Positions 16,696 to 25,272 of a DNA stretch of 64,000 bases are shown piece by piece. The stretch's first letter is position 1, and every line of letters begins with the position of its first letter. This DNA is from Kribbella soli (lineage in GTDB: Bacteria; Actinomycetota; Actinomycetes; Propionibacteriales; Kribbellaceae): positions 1,426,001 through 1,490,000 of the forward strand of contig NZ_SJJZ01000002.1 of NCBI RefSeq assembly GCF_004331345.1, in the 5' to 3' direction. Below the pieces are notes generated by a model. The model was given only the letters and a program-made list of their open reading frames with translations. It was not told the origin of the DNA and made no database searches. A program made the position numbers and the translations under genes.

Positions 16696-17616
16696 TCAGC
16701 CTTTGGTGGCTCCCAAGGTGATGCCTTTGACGAAGTAGCGCTGCGCGAACGGGTACGCGAGCAGGATCGGGCCGATGGTGACGACCGTGAGGGCGAGCCG
16801 GAGCTGGTAGACCGGCGTCGACTGTTCCGCGGCTGTCGGCAGCATCTGCGAGAACGTGACGTTCGAGATCAGGTTCTGCAACAGCAGCGGTAGCGGGTAC
16901 TTGTGGATGTCCGAGATGAACAGCAGTGCGGTGAACCACTCGTTCCAGTAGTGGACCGCGTAGAACAGACCGACGACGGCCAGGATCGGCTTGGACAGCG
17001 GCAGTCCGATCCGGAAGAAGATCTGCATCTCCCCCGCACCGTCGACCCGGGCCGAGTCGAGGATCTCCTCCGGCAACTGGCGGAACGCCGAGACCTGGAT
17101 GAAGACCAGGAAAGGTGCCACCAGCAACGGCAGGATCACCGCGAGGTAGCTGTTCTGCAGCTTGAGGTACTGGGTGACCAGCAGATACAGCGGGACGAGG
17201 CCGCCGGCGAACAGCATCGGGATGTAGGCGAAGATCGCCAACGGCCGGCTGACGTAGGGCAGTCGCCGCGCGATCACCCAGCTCAGCCCGGACGTGATGC
17301 TCAGCGCCAACACCGTGCCGACAACAGTGATGAAGATGCTGGCGACGTACGCGCTGACGAGGGTCGGCCCGGTGAAGATCAGTTTGTACGCCGCCGTTGA
17401 GAACGGTTGCGGGATGAGGCTGTATCCCTTGCCTGCCAGGGTCTGCTCGTCGGTGAACGAGCCGGACAGGATCACCCAGAAAGGAATCAGGCAGACCAGC
17501 ATGAACAGCGCGACGCCGATGACGCTGACGACGGTGAACGGTTCCCAGCCACCAGAGCGGCGCTTGGCTGCTGTCCGGCCGGCGGCCTTGGCCAGGCTCG
17601 AGGTCATGGTGGTCAC
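16696..17616 (-). CDS. ABC importer permease, LplC/CUT1 type
   Basis: 306 aa with six predicted membrane spans and the EAA loop (EEILDSARVDGAGEMQIFFRI) that contacts the ATPase. The GTG at 17616 overlaps the stop of the previous permease by 4 nt (GTGA), so translation is coupled; an ATG at 17607 is the alternative start. It belongs to the inner-membrane channel of the oligosaccharide importer. The C-terminus ends in QRYFVKGITLGATKG, typical for this subfamily. Confidence 0.88.
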   Translation of the reverse strand: MTTMTSSLAKAAGRTAAKRRSGGWEPFTVVSVIGVALFMLVCLIPFWVILSGSFTDEQTLAGKGYSLIPQPFSTAAYKLIFTGPTLVSAYVASIFITVVGTVLALSITSGLSWVIARRLPYVSRPLAIFAYIPMLFAGGLVPLYLLVTQYLKLQNSYLAVILPLLVAPFLVFIQVSAFRQLPEEILDSARVDGAGEMQIFFRIGLPLSKPILAVVGLFYAVHYWNEWFTALLFISDIHKYPLPLLLQNLISNVTFSQMLPTAAEQSTPVYQLRLALTVVTIGPILLAYPFAQRYFVKGITLGATKG

Positions 17617-18533
17617 AGCAGACTCGTCTCCTTCGAGTACCGGCGCTGGATCAGCACCGCGGTCGACACCAGAACGAAGCCGACCACCGACTGGAACAGG
17701 CCGATCGCCGCGGTGGTGCCGAAGTCACCGATCTGGCGCAGGGACCGGAACACGTAGGTGTCGATCACGTCGGTCGTCGGGAAGAGCGTGCCGTTGTCGC
17801 CGACGATCGCGTAGATCGTCCCGAAGTCTCCGTAGAAGATGCGGCCGACACCGAGCACCAGCAGGACCGCGGCCGTCGGCTTCAGCAGCGGCAGGGTGAT
17901 CCGGAGCGCCATCTGTGCCCGGCTCGCGCCGTCGATCTGGCCCGCCTCGTAGACGTCCTCAGGAATCGAGGTGATCGCGGCCAGGAAGATGACGCTCATG
18001 TAGCCGCCCAGCTGCCAGATCTTGACGAAGGTGAGGATCCACGGCCACGGTCCCGGTTCCGTGTACCAGCTGACCGTCGGCAGCCCGAAGCCGGCGAGCG
18101 CGTCGTTGACGACGCCTCCGGATCCTGACGGCCCGGACAGCAGGACCTGCAGCATGATCGCGATGACGACCGGCGAGACGAAGTACGGGAAGAAGATCGT
18201 CGACTGGGCCGCTCGCTTGAAGAAGCGGCCGCGGATCTCGTTCAGCATGATCGCCAGCGTCACGCCGGCGGCGAGCGTCGCGGCGAGGAACAGCACGTTC
18301 AGCACGATGGTGTTGACCAGGATCCGCTGCGCGTCACCGGAGGCGAAGAAGTAGCGGAAGTTGTCCAGGCCGTTCCACGGGCTGCCGAAGAGGCCCTTGC
18401 TGATGTCGAACTCCTTGAACGCCACCACCAGGCCGGCCATCGGCGCGTAGCTGAACACCAGGAAGAACGCGACAGCGGGGACCGCCAGCAGTCCCAGCCA
18501 CAGGCTGGAGCGCACGGGGGTTCGAGTACTCAT
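17613..18533 (-). CDS. ABC importer permease, LplB/CUT1 type
   Basis: 306 aa from the ATG at 18533, chosen because AAGGAG stands 7 nt upstream; the open frame runs further 5' but without family similarity. Six membrane spans and EAA loop (EDVYEAGQIDGASRAQMALRI). First gene of the operon permease-permease-binding protein-truncated LacI. The leader has a perfect GAAAGCGCTTTC dyad downstream of a TTGACA-17-TACCTT promoter, so repression by a LacI protein is very likely. Confidence 0.88.
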   Translation of the reverse strand: MSTRTPVRSSLWLGLLAVPAVAFFLVFSYAPMAGLVVAFKEFDISKGLFGSPWNGLDNFRYFFASGDAQRILVNTIVLNVLFLAATLAAGVTLAIMLNEIRGRFFKRAAQSTIFFPYFVSPVVIAIMLQVLLSGPSGSGGVVNDALAGFGLPTVSWYTEPGPWPWILTFVKIWQLGGYMSVIFLAAITSIPEDVYEAGQIDGASRAQMALRITLPLLKPTAAVLLVLGVGRIFYGDFGTIYAIVGDNGTLFPTTDVIDTYVFRSLRQIGDFGTTAAIGLFQSVVGFVLVSTAVLIQRRYSKETSLL

Positions 18534-18558
18534 GGGAGCTCCTTCAGCACCAGATCTA

Positions 18559-18570
18559 GAAAGCGCTTTC
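18559..18570. promoter_or_regulatory. LacI-type operator of the ABC operon
   Basis: GAAAGCGCTTTC is a perfect 12-bp palindrome with the central CG typical of LacI-family sites. It lies downstream of the -10 and 25 nt before the first permease start. An outer CAGAT/ATCTG pair (18551-18555 and 18572-18576) extends the symmetry. Confidence 0.7.
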
Positions 18571-18581
18571 CATCTGCCGAG

Positions 18582-18610
18582 AAGGTAGCGCTGGGTTTCA
18601 GACGTGTCAA
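18582..18610 (-). promoter_or_regulatory. Promoter of the ABC operon
   Basis: On the minus strand a consensus -35 TTGACA (18605-18610), a 17-nt spacer and TACCTT (18582-18587) precede the operator at 18559-18570 and the first permease gene. Confidence 0.65.
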
Positions 18611-18636
18611 GGCGTGGCAATCGTTGCCTTTTGCGA

Positions 18637-19638
18637 TCAGGCGGCGCGATCGAGGTCGGCGACACCGATCCCGAAATGCAGCGGCTCGCCGGCGACGAGG
18701 CGCCCCAGTTCGTCCGCGACGCACAGACCGAGACGTGCGAGTTCGTTGCCGTGCGAGCCGGCGATATGCGGCGTGATGAACGCGTTCGGCAGCCGGAACA
18801 GCGGCGATCCGGACGGCAGTGGTTCAGGCTCGGTGACGTCGAGCACCGCCGTGATCCGCCCGGAGACCAGCTCCGCGGTCAACGCGCCGGTGTCGATCAG
18901 TTGCCCGCGCGCCGTGTTGATCAGCGTCGCGCCGTCCCGCAGTAGGGCAAGCTCCGATCGCCCCAGCAAATGATGGGTCTCCGCGGTCAACGGGGCGTGC
19001 ACACTGACGATGTCGCTCGTCCTCAGCAGCGTCCCGAGATCGACCGTCGGTACGTCGAGAGTCCCGGCGTACGGGTCGTACACCTGGACCCGGAACCCGA
19101 ACGGCCGCAGCAGATCCAGCACCTGCCGGCCGATCCGCGAAGCGCCGATCAGTCCGACCGTACGACCGTTGTTCCCGACGTCCGGGTGGATGTAGCCGAG
19201 CTCGAAGGTCCGCTCGCGGCGATAGCGCTCCCGCAGGTCGAAGGCGCCTTTGCCGGCCAGCAGGATCGTGCCGAGCGTGAACTCCGCGACCGGTACGCCG
19301 TTCGCCGCTGCCGCTGACGACACCGCGATGCCGCGCTCCCAGACTTCGCGGCTCAGGTGACCCTTCACGCTCCCGGCGGCGTGCAGCACGGCGCGCAACT
19401 TCGGGGCCGCCTCCAGGAGCTGGCGGTCGACGACCGGGCATCCCCACCCGGTGATCAGAACTTCCACCTCGGCCAGGCGATCCACGACTCGCGGGTCGTC
19501 GAACCGGTCGACGGGATCGGCCGGATCGACGAGGGCGAACTGCTCCAGACGCCGGCGGACGTCTGCCGGGAACAGCCGCGGCCAGTGCTCGGCGGACATG
19601 ACGACGAGCGCAGGCAGCTTTTCGGGTACGAGAGGCAT
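18637..19638 (-). CDS. D-2-hydroxyacid dehydrogenase family protein
   Basis: 333 aa, NAD(P)-dependent. The Rossmann motif is GLIGASRIGR rather than the common GxGxxG, with an Ala-Ser in the glycine positions. Later family blocks are present: DIVSVHAPLT, LINTARG, DVTEPEP and the catalytic-His block ITPHIAGS. Role in the locus is unknown; reduction of a 2-keto sugar acid or oxidation of a 2-hydroxy acid made from uronates is plausible. Its promoter (19653-19681) carries the same 17-nt element as the tandem LacI genes. It is divergent from the 1147-aa lyase gene. Confidence 0.82.
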   Translation of the reverse strand: MPLVPEKLPALVVMSAEHWPRLFPADVRRRLEQFALVDPADPVDRFDDPRVVDRLAEVEVLITGWGCPVVDRQLLEAAPKLRAVLHAAGSVKGHLSREVWERGIAVSSAAAANGVPVAEFTLGTILLAGKGAFDLRERYRRERTFELGYIHPDVGNNGRTVGLIGASRIGRQVLDLLRPFGFRVQVYDPYAGTLDVPTVDLGTLLRTSDIVSVHAPLTAETHHLLGRSELALLRDGATLINTARGQLIDTGALTAELVSGRITAVLDVTEPEPLPSGSPLFRLPNAFITPHIAGSHGNELARLGLCVADELGRLVAGEPLHFGIGVADLDRAA

Positions 19639-19652
19639 GCCGTCAGGCTGGC

Positions 19653-19681
19653 ATAGAAAACGTTAACTATCAGGGGATCAA
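19653..19681 (-). promoter_or_regulatory. Promoter of the hydroxyacid dehydrogenase with embedded 17-nt element
   Basis: Minus-strand TTGATC (19676-19681), 17 nt, TTCTAT (19653-19658). The spacer and -10 contain TAGAAAACGTTAACTAT (19654-19670), identical to the reverse complement of 12285-12301. The copies sit at the same place relative to their -10 elements. Confidence 0.55.
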
Positions 19682-19689
19682 AAATTTCG
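19679..19689. promoter_or_regulatory. CGAAA-N-TTTCG operator-like dyad, copy 4
   Basis: CAAAAATTTCG, one arm mismatch from the perfect copy, placed at the -35 of the dehydrogenase promoter and about 90 nt upstream of the lyase gene at 19777; it could serve both divergent genes. Confidence 0.45.
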
Positions 19690-19776
19690 GAGGCGACCAC
19701 ACGCTGGCGGCCGCCGCGGTGCGATGCGAGGCTCCGACCGCTCCCTTCCGAGCCGTCACAACGCTGGAGTGTCCCG

Positions 19777-22700
19777 ATGGCTGTTCTGAAACTGTCCGCA
19801 CTGGCCACTGCTCTGGCTGCGCTCCTCGCAGTCGTCGGAGTCGCACCGGTCGCCGCTACGCCGGCCTCGACCACCGCGGACCCGTTGCCACAGCTGACCC
19901 CGGTCACGTCGAGCGCCGGCTTCGTCCATCCAGGACTGGCCGTGAGCGCGTCGTCCCTGGAACTCGCTCGCAAGCAGGTCCGCGCGGGCGTCGAGCCGTG
20001 GGCGTCGTACTACGCCGCGATGAGCGCGACGACGTACGCCTCCCGGACCTTCAGCTCCAAGAACCAAGGCACCGTCGTCGACCGGCCGTCGAGCAGCGCC
20101 TTCAACTCCCAGGGCATCCAGGCGCGGTTCATCGACGACGCGTTCCGGGCCTACACCCAGTCGATCCTGTACTTCATCACCGGGGACCCGGTCTACCGCG
20201 AGAACAGCCTCAAGCTGATCCGGATCTGGGCACACATGGATCCCGGCGGCTACGTCTACTACCCCGACGCGCACATCCACAGCGGCGCACCGCTGATGCG
20301 GATGCTCGCGGCCGCCGAGATCGTGCGCTACTCGACCGTCACCGCACCGGCCGACGACGGCTACGACCTCGGCTGGAACGACAGGGACACCGCGGAGCTC
20401 ACCAGCAACCTGATCGTGCCGCTCACGCAGACGTTCCTGTACCGCAACCGCAACTTCATGAATCAGCACAGCTACTCGCTCATCGGTGCGATCGCGGGCT
20501 ACATCTTCACCGACAACCTCCCGCGCTACCGCGAGGCGGTCGAGTGGTTCTCGGTGAACTCCAGCAACCCTGACGACGACACCAACGGCGCGCTCAGCAA
20601 GGTCATGCCGGTGATCGCGAAGAACGACCCGCGGAACCCGTACCACCAGACGTTCGTCCAGTTGCAGGAGATGGGACGCGACCAGGCCCACGCCTGGGAC
20701 GACGTCACGATGCTGACCCAGCTCGCCCGCGTCATCGACATCCAGGGAACCAAGCTGGACCCGGTCCGCGGCACCGTGTCGACGCGGCGGGACGCGGTCT
20801 CGGTCTATGCCTTCGGCGGCGACCGACTGCTGCGCGGCTCCGAACAGTTCTTCGCGTTCATGATGGGCAAGACGATCCCGTGGATCGACACCACCCAGCG
20901 CGGCGGCGTGCTGTCCCAGGCGTACCGCGGCCGGATCTTCGACCCGACCAACGAGCTCTACACCATCTACAAACAGAAGCTCGGCCCCGCCATCGCCGGG
21001 ATCGCCCCGAGCATCACCAAGTTGGCCACGACCCAGGACGCCGGCGCGCAGTTCTACTGGGGAACGTCGTCGTACAACTTCTGGAACAGCAACCCGGACT
21101 TCAACCCGGATTCCTGGCTGTCGTTTCCCGCCTCCGTCGCCGGATCGGCACCTCCGGTCCAACGCGACGCCCTCGTGCAGGCGGAGACGAGAACCACTCC
21201 CCTCACTGCCGGTACGTCGGTAGGCGCCGGGTTCGTCCGCATGCAGGCTCGCCCCGCTGGTACGACGCTCGCCGTACGGACGTTGCTGTACGACAACCGG
21301 AACGGCTACAGCCCGGTCGGCGTGCTGATCCGCACGAACGGCACGGCGACGCTGCAGATCAGGAAGGAACAAGGGCTCGCGCCGTACTACACGCTGACGC
21401 TTCCGAACACGCACGGCGCCTGGCGGTACGTCACGTACGACATGGATACGAGCAAGCTCCGCGGCAGTGCCGGCGGCGAGTCCCTCGCCTACTACACGGT
21501 CGTCGGATCGCCCGACGTCACGGTCGACGTCGACGCGATCAACCTGCAGGCGAAGACCCAGCTCACGCCTCCACAGTTCGCGCAGGGCTCGGACGTGAGG
21601 CTGCTCGCGATCGCCGGCGAACCGTTGTCCACAACGCTCTCGGCCGCCGACTCCGACCAACTCTCCTACGCTCCCGGAGCCAACTTTCCCGCAGACGCAT
21701 CGCTCGACCAGGCATCGGGCGCGCTGACTTGGCAGCCCACCGCAAGCCAGGTCGGTGATCACAACACCTTCGTCGTCGCATCCGACGCGGCCACAGACGC
21801 CGTACTCCGTGTGCGGTTGACCGTCAGCGCGACCCGTCAGGACGCCGTGACCGCGGCGCTCGCGGGCTACGACGCCGGTACGACGTACGTCCGAGCCACC
21901 CGCTCCGCCGTCGACACGGCGAAGGCGGCCGCTGAAGCAGACCTCGCAACCTCGGACCCGGCGACCTTCGCCGCGGATCTCGTCGCGTTGCAGGCCGCGG
22001 TCGCCCGGCTCGAGAAGCTGACACCGACGATGCCCGACGACGGCTCGTTCGACTACTGGGGTCGCGCGACCTCGGCGTCACTGTCTCAGGTTGCCCTGGG
22101 CAACATGCTCGACGGAGACTTCAACACCTTCTCCGGCGATCTGACCGCGCCGGCGGTCATCGACGTCGGCGCCGGCTTCCGGGTCACGGCCGACGCCTTC
22201 GGGCTCCAGGCGCGGTACAACTTCGCCAATCGCACCCAGGGCGCGAATGTGTACGGCTCGAACGACGGCCGGGCGTGGACCCTGCTCACGTCGCGCGAGA
22301 CCACGGACACCTCCGATCAAGGCTTCACACTTGAGCGGATCCCGGTCCGCGACGACGTCCTTGACCACAGCTTCCGGTTCCTCAAGATCCAGGTCGACCA
22401 TCCCGGCGTCCCCACGGATCCGGCGTACCCGGGGCTGTCGAGCTTCAGCGAGTTCCGCATCTACGGACAGCGGCTGGAGATGAGTACGGCGATCAACTCG
22501 GTGTCGATCGCCTCCAACGGCAGCGACCCGAAGCGCGCGCAGAACGGCGACACCGTCACGCTGACGATGACGGCCACCGAACCGCTGAGCCAGGTCGACG
22601 CCTCGATCGAAGGGCGCGAAGCTCAGGTCACGAGCCAGGACGGCGAGCGCTGGACCGCGACGGTCACGCTGCCCGACGACGTCGGCTACGGTCGCCCGCT

Positions 22701-23220
22701 GCGCTTCACCGTCGACTACACGACCGCGAGCGGCCAGACCGGGGCGACGATCGTCGATACGACGGACGGCACAGCGCTCGAACTCTGGAACACCCGCGTC
22801 CGAACCGTGGAAGTCCAGCAAGGCTGGGTAGTCGCCTCCAGTCCGGCCTTCCCCGGCGTCGGCACCCCCGAGGCCAACGGCTGGCGGATGTTCGACGGGG
22901 ACCTCAACACCTTCACCGACACCACCTCCGGGAACGGATGGGTCAGCGTCACTCCCCCGGCCGGCACGAACCTCACGTTCGACACGGTCCGGGTCCATCC
23001 GCGCAGCAACTTCCCTGCACGAGCCAACGGCGACCTCGTCCAGGGCTCGAGCGACGGCGGTGCCACCTGGACCACGCTCACCACGATCAACGGCATCACC
23101 GACGGCAACCAGTGGTACGCGTTCCCGCTGGCGGCGCGGGCGTCGTACCCGATGATCCGGATCGCCGATTCGCACGGCGGCTTCACCAACCTCGCGGAGG
23201 TCCAGTTCCTGGTGAGCTGA
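19777..23220 (+). CDS. Large secreted alginate/heparin-lyase-like protein with discoidin domains
   Basis: 1147 aa with a Sec signal peptide (about residues 1-28, cleavage near VAAT). Residues about 45-420 form an alginate-lyase-family alpha/alpha-toroid domain (HPGLAVSASSLELARKQV; HSYSLIGAIAGYIF; LQEMGRDQAHAWDD). A carbohydrate-binding-type sandwich follows (about 460-600), then Ig/cadherin-like and helical segments (about 600-740), and two F5/8-type-C discoidin-like modules (about 755-895 and 1005-1147), which commonly bind glycans. It is the most divergent of the three lyases. No RBS stands out, so the ATG is chosen from the signal peptide. Cell-surface or extracellular depolymerisation of a polyuronate is inferred. 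Confidence 0.82.
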   Translation: MAVLKLSALATALAALLAVVGVAPVAATPASTTADPLPQLTPVTSSAGFVHPGLAVSASSLELARKQVRAGVEPWASYYAAMSATTYASRTFSSKNQGTVVDRPSSSAFNSQGIQARFIDDAFRAYTQSILYFITGDPVYRENSLKLIRIWAHMDPGGYVYYPDAHIHSGAPLMRMLAAAEIVRYSTVTAPADDGYDLGWNDRDTAELTSNLIVPLTQTFLYRNRNFMNQHSYSLIGAIAGYIFTDNLPRYREAVEWFSVNSSNPDDDTNGALSKVMPVIAKNDPRNPYHQTFVQLQEMGRDQAHAWDDVTMLTQLARVIDIQGTKLDPVRGTVSTRRDAVSVYAFGGDRLLRGSEQFFAFMMGKTIPWIDTTQRGGVLSQAYRGRIFDPTNELYTIYKQKLGPAIAGIAPSITKLATTQDAGAQFYWGTSSYNFWNSNPDFNPDSWLSFPASVAGSAPPVQRDALVQAETRTTPLTAGTSVGAGFVRMQARPAGTTLAVRTLLYDNRNGYSPVGVLIRTNGTATLQIRKEQGLAPYYTLTLPNTHGAWRYVTYDMDTSKLRGSAGGESLAYYTVVGSPDVTVDVDAINLQAKTQLTPPQFAQGSDVRLLAIAGEPLSTTLSAADSDQLSYAPGANFPADASLDQASGALTWQPTASQVGDHNTFVVASDAATDAVLRVRLTVSATRQDAVTAALAGYDAGTTYVRATRSAVDTAKAAAEADLATSDPATFAADLVALQAAVARLEKLTPTMPDDGSFDYWGRATSASLSQVALGNMLDGDFNTFSGDLTAPAVIDVGAGFRVTADAFGLQARYNFANRTQGANVYGSNDGRAWTLLTSRETTDTSDQGFTLERIPVRDDVLDHSFRFLKIQVDHPGVPTDPAYPGLSSFSEFRIYGQRLEMSTAINSVSIASNGSDPKRAQNGDTVTLTMTATEPLSQVDASIEGREAQVTSQDGERWTATVTLPDDVGYGRPLRFTVDYTTASGQTGATIVDTTDGTALELWNTRVRTVEVQQGWVVASSPAFPGVGTPEANGWRMFDGDLNTFTDTTSGNGWVSVTPPAGTNLTFDTVRVHPRSNFPARANGDLVQGSSDGGATWTTLTTINGITDGNQWYAFPLAARASYPMIRIADSHGGFTNLAEVQFLVS

Positions 23221-23228
23221 CCGAGCTC

Positions 23229-23258
23229 TTGACAGAGTTGCGCAACTTGCCGCAATCT
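23229..23258 (+). promoter_or_regulatory. Promoter with embedded palindrome upstream of the uronate-operon LacI
   Basis: Consensus -35 TTGACA (23229-23234), 18 nt, CAATCT (23253-23258). The spacer holds AGTTGCGCAACT (23236-23247), a perfect 12-bp palindrome with central CG. A repressor there would block the promoter. It begins 9 nt after the stop of the lyase gene. Confidence 0.65.
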
Positions 23259-23292
23259 TGGCGAAACCTTGCCGCAACCTCTGGAGCGAGCC

Positions 23293-24327
23293 GTGAATCC
23301 CACCCTGACCGACGTCGCGCAGCGCGCGGGTGTGTCGTTGTCGACCGCGTCCCGGGCGTTCAGCGACCCGGACCGGATCGGCCGCGACACCCTGCGCCGG
23401 ATCATCGACGCCGCGGAGGAGATCGGGTACGTCGCCTCGGCCGGCCGCCGCTCCCGGTCGGGGCTGCCGACCCGCTCGGCCACGGTCGCGATGATCGTCC
23501 CGGACATCGGCAACCCGGTGTGGGCGAGCTTCGTCAAGGCTGCCCAGGCGCACGGCTGGAACCGTCGCCAGACCGTCGTCCTGACCGACACCGACGGCAG
23601 CCCGGACCGCGAGCGGGAGATCATCGGCGAACTGCACGAGCGGGTCGACGGGTTCGTCGTCTGCTCGCCCCGGCTGCCCGCACACGACATCGTCGAGCTG
23701 TGCGGTGACACCCCGCTGGTCCTGGTGAACCGCACGAGCGACGAGACGAGCAGCGTCGTACCGGACGCCGCCGACGGGCTGCGTCAGGCCTTGGAGTACC
23801 TGCGCGTCCTCGGTCACGAGCATGTCGCCTACGCCCAGGGGTCGCCGCTGTCCTGGTCGAACCAAACCCGAGTGGAAGCGATCCGGCAGCTGGCCGACCA
23901 GGCCGACATCGAGCTGGAAGTACTCGGCTGGCAGGCGGAGACGGTGGCCGGCGGTCAGGCCGCAGCGGCCAGCGTCGTCGCCTCCGGCGCCACCGCGGTG
24001 ATCGCCCACAACGACCTGATGGCACTGGGCATCATCGCCGGAGCAGTCGCGCTCGGAGTCGAGGTCCCCAGCGAGCTGAGCGTCATCGGCATCGACGACA
24101 CCCCGCTCGCGGAGGTCGGCCGACCGACGCTGACCAGCATCCAGGTCCCGATGTCCCGAGCCGGCGTGATGAGCATCGACATGCTCCATCAGCAGCTGAC
24201 CGCAGAGCCCGGCCAGGCGCCCGCCGAGCCGCGCGCCGTCACACTGCCGACGCAGCTGGTCGTGCGCCAGAGCACCGGCCCGGTGGCCGGATGGACACCC
24301 GCGCGCCGCGATCGGAGCGACGCATGA
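23293..24327 (+). CDS. LacI-family regulator of the uronate catabolic operon
   Basis: 344 aa. The GTG at 23293 is taken because TGGAG lies 6 nt upstream and the HTH (TLTDVAQRAGVSLSTASRAF) then begins at residue 3, as is usual. Complete effector domain (SVIGIDDTPLAEVGRPTLTSI). First gene of the apparent operon 23293-30378: it overlaps the next gene by ATGA and all following gaps are short. The palindrome in its promoter makes autorepression likely; by analogy with UxuR/KdgR-type control the inducer may be a uronic or aldonic acid. That assignment is inference from context. Confidence 0.9.
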   Translation: MNPTLTDVAQRAGVSLSTASRAFSDPDRIGRDTLRRIIDAAEEIGYVASAGRRSRSGLPTRSATVAMIVPDIGNPVWASFVKAAQAHGWNRRQTVVLTDTDGSPDREREIIGELHERVDGFVVCSPRLPAHDIVELCGDTPLVLVNRTSDETSSVVPDAADGLRQALEYLRVLGHEHVAYAQGSPLSWSNQTRVEAIRQLADQADIELEVLGWQAETVAGGQAAAASVVASGATAVIAHNDLMALGIIAGAVALGVEVPSELSVIGIDDTPLAEVGRPTLTSIQVPMSRAGVMSIDMLHQQLTAEPGQAPAEPRAVTLPTQLVVRQSTGPVAGWTPARRDRSDA

Positions 24328-25262
24328 GAGTCGTCGTCACCGACCCCAACCTGCTGCCCTTGCGCGGCGAGCTCGAGGTCCTGCTGCCTCATGACGAACT
24401 GATCTGGCTTCCGGACGACCTCCTCGACGCATTGAAGACCGCCGAGGTCCTGGTCGGCCCGGCGTTCACCCAGGAGATGGCGGATGCCGCGCCAGGCCTC
24501 CGGCTCGTGCAGGTCGCCGGTGCCGGCACCGACCGCGTCCAGGCAACCGGCGTACCGGTCGCGAACACCTATCACCACGAGGACTCGATCGCCGAGTACG
24601 TCGTCTGGGCTCTGATCGCACTGCGCCGCGAGCTTCCCCAAGCCGACGCCGCCCTCCGCCAGAACCGCTGGCGCTCGCCCGTCTACGACCCAGCACTCCC
24701 CCAACCCCAGACGCTGTCGAGCGCGAAGGTCGGCTTCCTCGGCTTCGGCCACATCGGTCAAGCCACCTGGCGAGTTCTGCAGCCTTTCGGCGCGCAAGCC
24801 CAAGCCGTGACCGCCAGTGGAAAAGCCGACGGCCTGAGCTGGGCCGGTGACACCTCCCAACTCCCACGCCTGCTCGAAGAGTCGAACGTCCTCGTCGTCT
24901 CCGCGCCGCTGACCGAAGCCACCCGCGGCATCATCGGCGCCGCCGAGCTGAGCAAACTCGGCGCGGACGGCGTGCTCGTCAACGTTGCCCGCGGCCCGCT
25001 CGTCCAGGAACACGCCTTGTACGACGCTCTGCGCAACCACACGATCCGCGGCGCCGCCCTCGACGTCTGGTACTCGTACCCGTCCGGCGGCGACCGGGCC
25101 CAACCGGCCGAAGCCCCGTTCGGGGAGCTGGACAACGTCCTGCTCACACCGCACCTGTCCGGAATCACCCGGCAGACGTTCCGCGGCCGCATCCAAGACA
25201 TCGCCGCCAACATAACCGCCCTTGCTGAGGGCAACGAACTGCGCAACCTCGTCCGACTCTGA
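24324..25262 (+). CDS. D-2-hydroxyacid dehydrogenase family protein
   Basis: 312 aa. ATG at 24324 overlaps the LacI stop by 4 nt. NAD(P)-binding motif GFLGFGHIGQ at about 141-150, then VVSAPLT, LVNVARGP, the acidic residue region and the His block TPHLSGIT. It is only distantly similar to the 333-aa homologue at 18637, so the two are not a recent duplication. Placed before D-mannonate dehydratase, it may reduce a 2-keto-3-deoxy sugar acid or oxidise a 2-hydroxy acid; the substrate is not evident. Confidence 0.82.
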   Translation: MRVVVTDPNLLPLRGELEVLLPHDELIWLPDDLLDALKTAEVLVGPAFTQEMADAAPGLRLVQVAGAGTDRVQATGVPVANTYHHEDSIAEYVVWALIALRRELPQADAALRQNRWRSPVYDPALPQPQTLSSAKVGFLGFGHIGQATWRVLQPFGAQAQAVTASGKADGLSWAGDTSQLPRLLEESNVLVVSAPLTEATRGIIGAAELSKLGADGVLVNVARGPLVQEHALYDALRNHTIRGAALDVWYSYPSGGDRAQPAEAPFGELDNVLLTPHLSGITRQTFRGRIQDIAANITALAEGNELRNLVRL

Positions 25263-25272
25263 GAGCACTCTT

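Noticed and set aside
22078..24189. A 703-codon minus-strand open frame antisense to the lyase and LacI genes
   Set aside because: Shadow frame; covers two unrelated real genes and has no domain.
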